Shown piece by piece: positions 61,615-64,000 of a stretch of 64,000 nt of DNA. The DNA is from Bacteroidota bacterium (lineage in GTDB: Bacteria > Bacteroidota > Bacteroidia > Chitinophagales > Saprospiraceae): NCBI GenBank assembly GCA_029557915.1, contig JAKQHS010000002.1:1-64000 (forward strand), given 5' to 3'. Below the pieces are notes generated by a model. That model ran no database searches and was not told the DNA's origin. It saw only the letters and a list, made by a program, of their open reading frames with translations. Each line of letters starts with the position of its first letter. The first letter of the stretch is position 1. The position numbers and the translations under genes were made by a program.

Positions 61615-61800
61615 TGGGTGACTGAATGCGACGTTCCGGGGTATTTCTGCTCCACAGGGGCCACTGAATTCGCCACTATGTAGAATGCTCAACATGGCGA
61701 CTGAAGACGCAGATACGGAGAATAACTCTGTGGTAGCGACTGAGGTCGCCGCTACCGGAAAGTACTCAAATATGGCGACTGAATTCGCCGCTACTGGGAT
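61615..61800. repeat. REP-like hairpin array, five units of about 39 bp
   Basis: Five units share GNGACTGANNTCGCC cores (GACTGA or CACTGA at 61620, 61662, 61699, 61738 and 61777) that fold into 5-6-bp hairpins and are followed by GCTACYGG-like text. On the minus strand each reads roughly GTAGCGGCGANNTCAGTCGCC. It abuts the 3' end of the orphan T9SS domain; the rest of the gap, 61444-61614, shows nothing recognisable. Confidence 0.85.
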
Positions 61801-62108
61801 CTACTCCAGGACTACCATTTTCTTACTATCCGTAAAGAAGCCTGATTCAAAACGATAGTACAGGACTCCCGTCGCCCCGATCTCCTTACGGTCAAACCGG
61901 ACCTCATGATATCCTTTGGTCCAATCCTTTTCTATGGAGCGGAGGGTCCTGCCGGTCACGTCATGGATGCTCAGGGTACCCCTGCCCTCTTTGGCCAGCC
62001 GGAAACCGATCAACGTACGCTGGTCAAAAGGATTGGGATAATTCTGGAATAACTCGCTCTTTGCGTTTACTTCAGTTCCTTCAGGCGTTACAAACCCGGA
62101 ACCGAAAA
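61801..62108 (-). pseudogene. orphan T9SS C-terminal sorting domain fragment
   Basis: About 100 codons from FVTPEGTEVNAKSELFQNYPNPFDQ to SKKMVVLE, closely matching the last 100 residues of the giant protein at both protein and DNA level. There is no start codon, signal sequence or passenger: 20 bp upstream is the stop of the alpha-2-macroglobulin gene, in another frame (+1). It is the 3' remnant of a second T9SS gene, or a duplicated CTD cassette. A frameshifted fusion to the upstream gene is possible but unlikely, since that gene ends naturally. Confidence 0.8.
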
Positions 62109-62128
62109 GCCGTCCCCAAATCCTCTCT

Positions 62129-64000
62129 TTACTTTGGAAGAACTTCCACGGTCCTCCCAGGGACCTGTGCATACACCGAAGCGTCGTACATTTCCTCGCA
62201 GACGATGGCCGGAAGATGGAAACGGCCTTCATAGGTGGCCCTGGCCTCCAGGGTAAAGGTCTTGGACTTGCCGGGCTCAAGTTGGAAAAAAGTAAACACG
62301 CGGTCATCCCGGATGTCCTGGTAATCGAATTCCTGTCCACCGGCCGTCATTCCGCTAAGTCTTTGATTGATGATCTCCCAGCCGGAGGGCAGGATATGAT
62401 TCAGAGCCAGATGGGCAAATGGTCTTGGCCTGGAACCGGTATGGGTCACGGTAAGTTCCACCAGGATGAGATCCCCCTTCTTCAGTTGGCCGGGATCGAT
62501 GGCTTGCCTCTCGGGCGACCGGTAACGTACATTCATCGTCAGGTTATTGGAGATCGGGCGTTCGGGGGCCTGCTCCGGCTGACCCACCTGGACCGACTGC
62601 AGATAGATCGGCTGCGTAGAGGTATTTTCGATCGTTACGGAACCTGGCATTTTGCCATCGCGGATTGGGTCGATCAGGATGGAAGCATTCCTTGAGTGTA
62701 TATTCGACTTGGCTCCTCCATCATAGCTGTATTTGAAACTCCAGGTGGTTCCGTCCGAAGCAGCCCCCGTATGAAATTTACCCAGGGCCTGAAGGGCATA
62801 GGCCAGGGATTGGGTATTCCAGGGTTTTTCCAGGTTGAGTTGTTTGTTCAGGTCCAGGGCCATGGAGGCGGCTTTGGTACGGTCTCCGATTTCCAGCCAG
62901 GTCTCGAGGGCCATGGCCAGGTCGCGGAGGGCACTGCCGTAGGTAAATCCGGATTCCGAATACTCTTCTGCTACGAAGGGAATCTGCACAAGGGTCCTGG
63001 CCGCTTCGGTTTGCCCGGCCACCGCATAAGCTGCGGCCAGCCTCCACCGGGCGTTATTGCCCAGTTCTTTGTATTCCTTGAGCCGGTTCATCGCTCCGAG
63101 ATCCGGGGTGCCGGAAAGGGCCAGGGTATACAAACGGTACGCCTGGTCCAGGCCATGATTGGCCTTATAAAAGGCTTTCTGGGCAGGATCCCATAGCCCG
63201 GCCAGTTTTTTCTGGTGTGCTTTCCAGTTGCTCATCAAATATTGGGGAACCGCATAGCCTTTTTTCTCCGCTTCAGTGAGGAAATGACCGGCATAACTGG
63301 TTACCCAGGGATCACTGGCATAAGCCTGCCCGGGCCACAGGCTGAATGAACCATCCTGGAGACTGAATCTTGAAAGGGAAGTGATCGCGCTTTCAATATT
63401 TATTTTCAGTTCCCGGCTTTGATTTTCATTCAGGGTGACATATTGATCCAGGTATAATTGGGGGAAGGCGGCAGAAATGATTTGTTCCGCGCAACCGTAA
63501 GGGTAGCGGACCAGGTAGTCCAGATGTTTGCCCAGGGATACCGGTTGGAGGGTGGCTATTTCAAGGCTCGCCTTTTGAGTAGTGACCGCATCCTGCGCCT
63601 GGAAGGCAAGAGTCTTCGATTGTCCGGGTTCAATCACTTCATTCATCACCGTTGAAACCATGGGATTGGGATTACGGATTTCAATTTCGATGTCCTGTTT
63701 GGCGGATTCTTTTCCGGATTTTGCCTCGATCCGGATCGTGGTCTCACCGGTTCGGCCATCCGTGTTGAATGAAAAGTATTCCAGGCGCTCCCCTTCCCCT
63801 CCGGCAGGCAGGGTCTTCGAGGGATCGTCCCATTTGAGCCGTTTGTTTTTGTCTTGAGCCGTAAGGGTGATGGGCTGGGTAATGTCTTTCGAGGTAAACA
63901 GGTTGACGGGCAGGGTCACCTGTTCTCCCGTACTTAAAATCCTGGGTAAGGTGGGGAGAATCATAAGCGGACTGATCACCGGCAAGGTTTTCTCTGCCTT
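62129..64000 (-). CDS. alpha-2-macroglobulin family protein, C-terminal part (5' end outside window)
   Basis: The frame is open to the window edge and gives 623 residues. The thioester motif CAEQ occurs in LVRYPYGCAEQIISAAFP (codons near 63492), followed by the helical thioester domain (SRFSLQDGSFSLWPGQAYASDPWVTSYAGHFLTEA, RWRLAAAYAVAGQTEAARTLV) and a C-terminal receptor-binding-like domain (FAHLALNHILPSGWEIINQRL, DYQDIRDDRVFTFFQLEPGKSKTFTLEARATYEGRFHLPAIVCEEMYDASVYAQVPGRTVEVLPK). This is a normal ending for bacterial members, which trap foreign proteases in the envelope. Full length is expected to be near 1800 residues. Confidence 0.93.
   Translation of the reverse strand, partial: KAEKTLPVISPLMILPTLPRILSTGEQVTLPVNLFTSKDITQPITLTAQDKNKRLKWDDPSKTLPAGGEGERLEYFSFNTDGRTGETTIRIEAKSGKESAKQDIEIEIRNPNPMVSTVMNEVIEPGQSKTLAFQAQDAVTTQKASLEIATLQPVSLGKHLDYLVRYPYGCAEQIISAAFPQLYLDQYVTLNENQSRELKINIESAITSLSRFSLQDGSFSLWPGQAYASDPWVTSYAGHFLTEAEKKGYAVPQYLMSNWKAHQKKLAGLWDPAQKAFYKANHGLDQAYRLYTLALSGTPDLGAMNRLKEYKELGNNARWRLAAAYAVAGQTEAARTLVQIPFVAEEYSESGFTYGSALRDLAMALETWLEIGDRTKAASMALDLNKQLNLEKPWNTQSLAYALQALGKFHTGAASDGTTWSFKYSYDGGAKSNIHSRNASILIDPIRDGKMPGSVTIENTSTQPIYLQSVQVGQPEQAPERPISNNLTMNVRYRSPERQAIDPGQLKKGDLILVELTVTHTGSRPRPFAHLALNHILPSGWEIINQRLSGMTAGGQEFDYQDIRDDRVFTFFQLEPGKSKTFTLEARATYEGRFHLPAIVCEEMYDASVYAQVPGRTVEVLPK

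Noticed and set aside
61615-61800. CRISPR array with 39-bp spacing
   Set aside because: The conserved part is a short imperfect hairpin, the intervening text is itself related between units, and spacing varies from 37 to 42 bp.
62094-62131. Programmed frameshift fusing alpha-2-macroglobulin to the T9SS domain
   Set aside because: The alpha-2-macroglobulin ends with a normal family C-terminus (TVEVLPK), and no slippery sequence is apparent before its stop.
61801-62340. 179-residue protein with a T9SS CTD starting at 62340
   Set aside because: Its N-terminal half is the alpha-2-macroglobulin gene read out of frame; only the CTD part is genuine and it has no start or signal sequence.

Overview
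The window is chromosomal DNA of a Bacteroidota bacterium, most likely of the Saprospiria (Haliscomenobacter/Lewinella-like). This is inferred from type IX secretion (T9SS) C-terminal sorting domains, a TonB-dependent receptor with an N-terminal carboxypeptidase-like domain, GLPGLI and DUF937-OmpA proteins, dockerin-like DLILIQKHILG modules in surface proteins, TAnnTTTG-type -7 promoter boxes and a general lack of strong Shine-Dalgarno sites. No rRNA, tRNA, CRISPR array, phage or transposase gene was recognised.

Layout. 1-4.2 kb (minus): a DoxX-like membrane protein (cut by the window edge), a small membrane protein, a fused trehalose-6-phosphate synthase/phosphatase and CorA. 4.4-8.2 kb (plus): HtrA protease, an exported RidA-like lipoprotein and an M19-like dipeptidase. 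8.3-16.4 kb (minus): a tight operon of a Tat-exported UxuA-like protein, a cupredoxin and a lipoprotein beta-propeller; then metallo-beta-lactamase, CadD-like and 2H-phosphoesterase genes and a TPR lipoprotein. 16.6-23.4 kb (plus): a uronate/sugar locus (GH88, TIM-barrel isomerase, two Gfo/Idh/MocA oxidoreductases, one exported, an SDR and an MFS transporter) without SusC/SusD. 23.6-31.6 kb: M1 peptidase, cytochrome c, UPF0173, YfiT, rhodanese, GLPGLI, thioesterase, LipB, a CTD-only T9SS miniprotein and a redoxin-dockerin protein. 31.8-37.5 kb (minus): a cell-surface lipoprotein, its TonB receptor and an unknown secreted protein. 37.6-53.8 kb: core metabolism and housekeeping (mdh, sucC, xseAB, glycerate kinase, UbiD-type decarboxylase, rRNA m5C methyltransferase, NAD(P)HX repair, sirtuin) with a secreted M43-type metalloprotease, DUF937-OmpA and a tandem aspartyl protease. 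53.9-64 kb (minus): a 2515-residue T9SS surface protein, an orphan T9SS sorting-domain fragment and the C-terminal part of an alpha-2-macroglobulin.

The most unusual content is between the genes. (i) Arrays of 7-bp period, differing in sequence but constant in period, lie at the 3' ends of many genes, three times next to an 8-bp period ACAATTCN array. (ii) REP-like hairpin arrays lie directly downstream of both T9SS sorting-domain copies. (iii) A 35-bp near-perfect palindrome has a second copy that exactly fills an intra-operon gap. (iv) A 184-bp MITE-like element with 13-bp inverted ends and TTTA flanks lies before the M1 peptidase. (v) A tandem duplication left a frameshifted remnant of a Tat signal sequence. 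At protein level the notable points are the exported UxuA/cupredoxin/propeller operon, the adjacent CTD-only and dockerin-only surface proteins, and the giant protein carrying both dockerin-like and cohesin-like modules.
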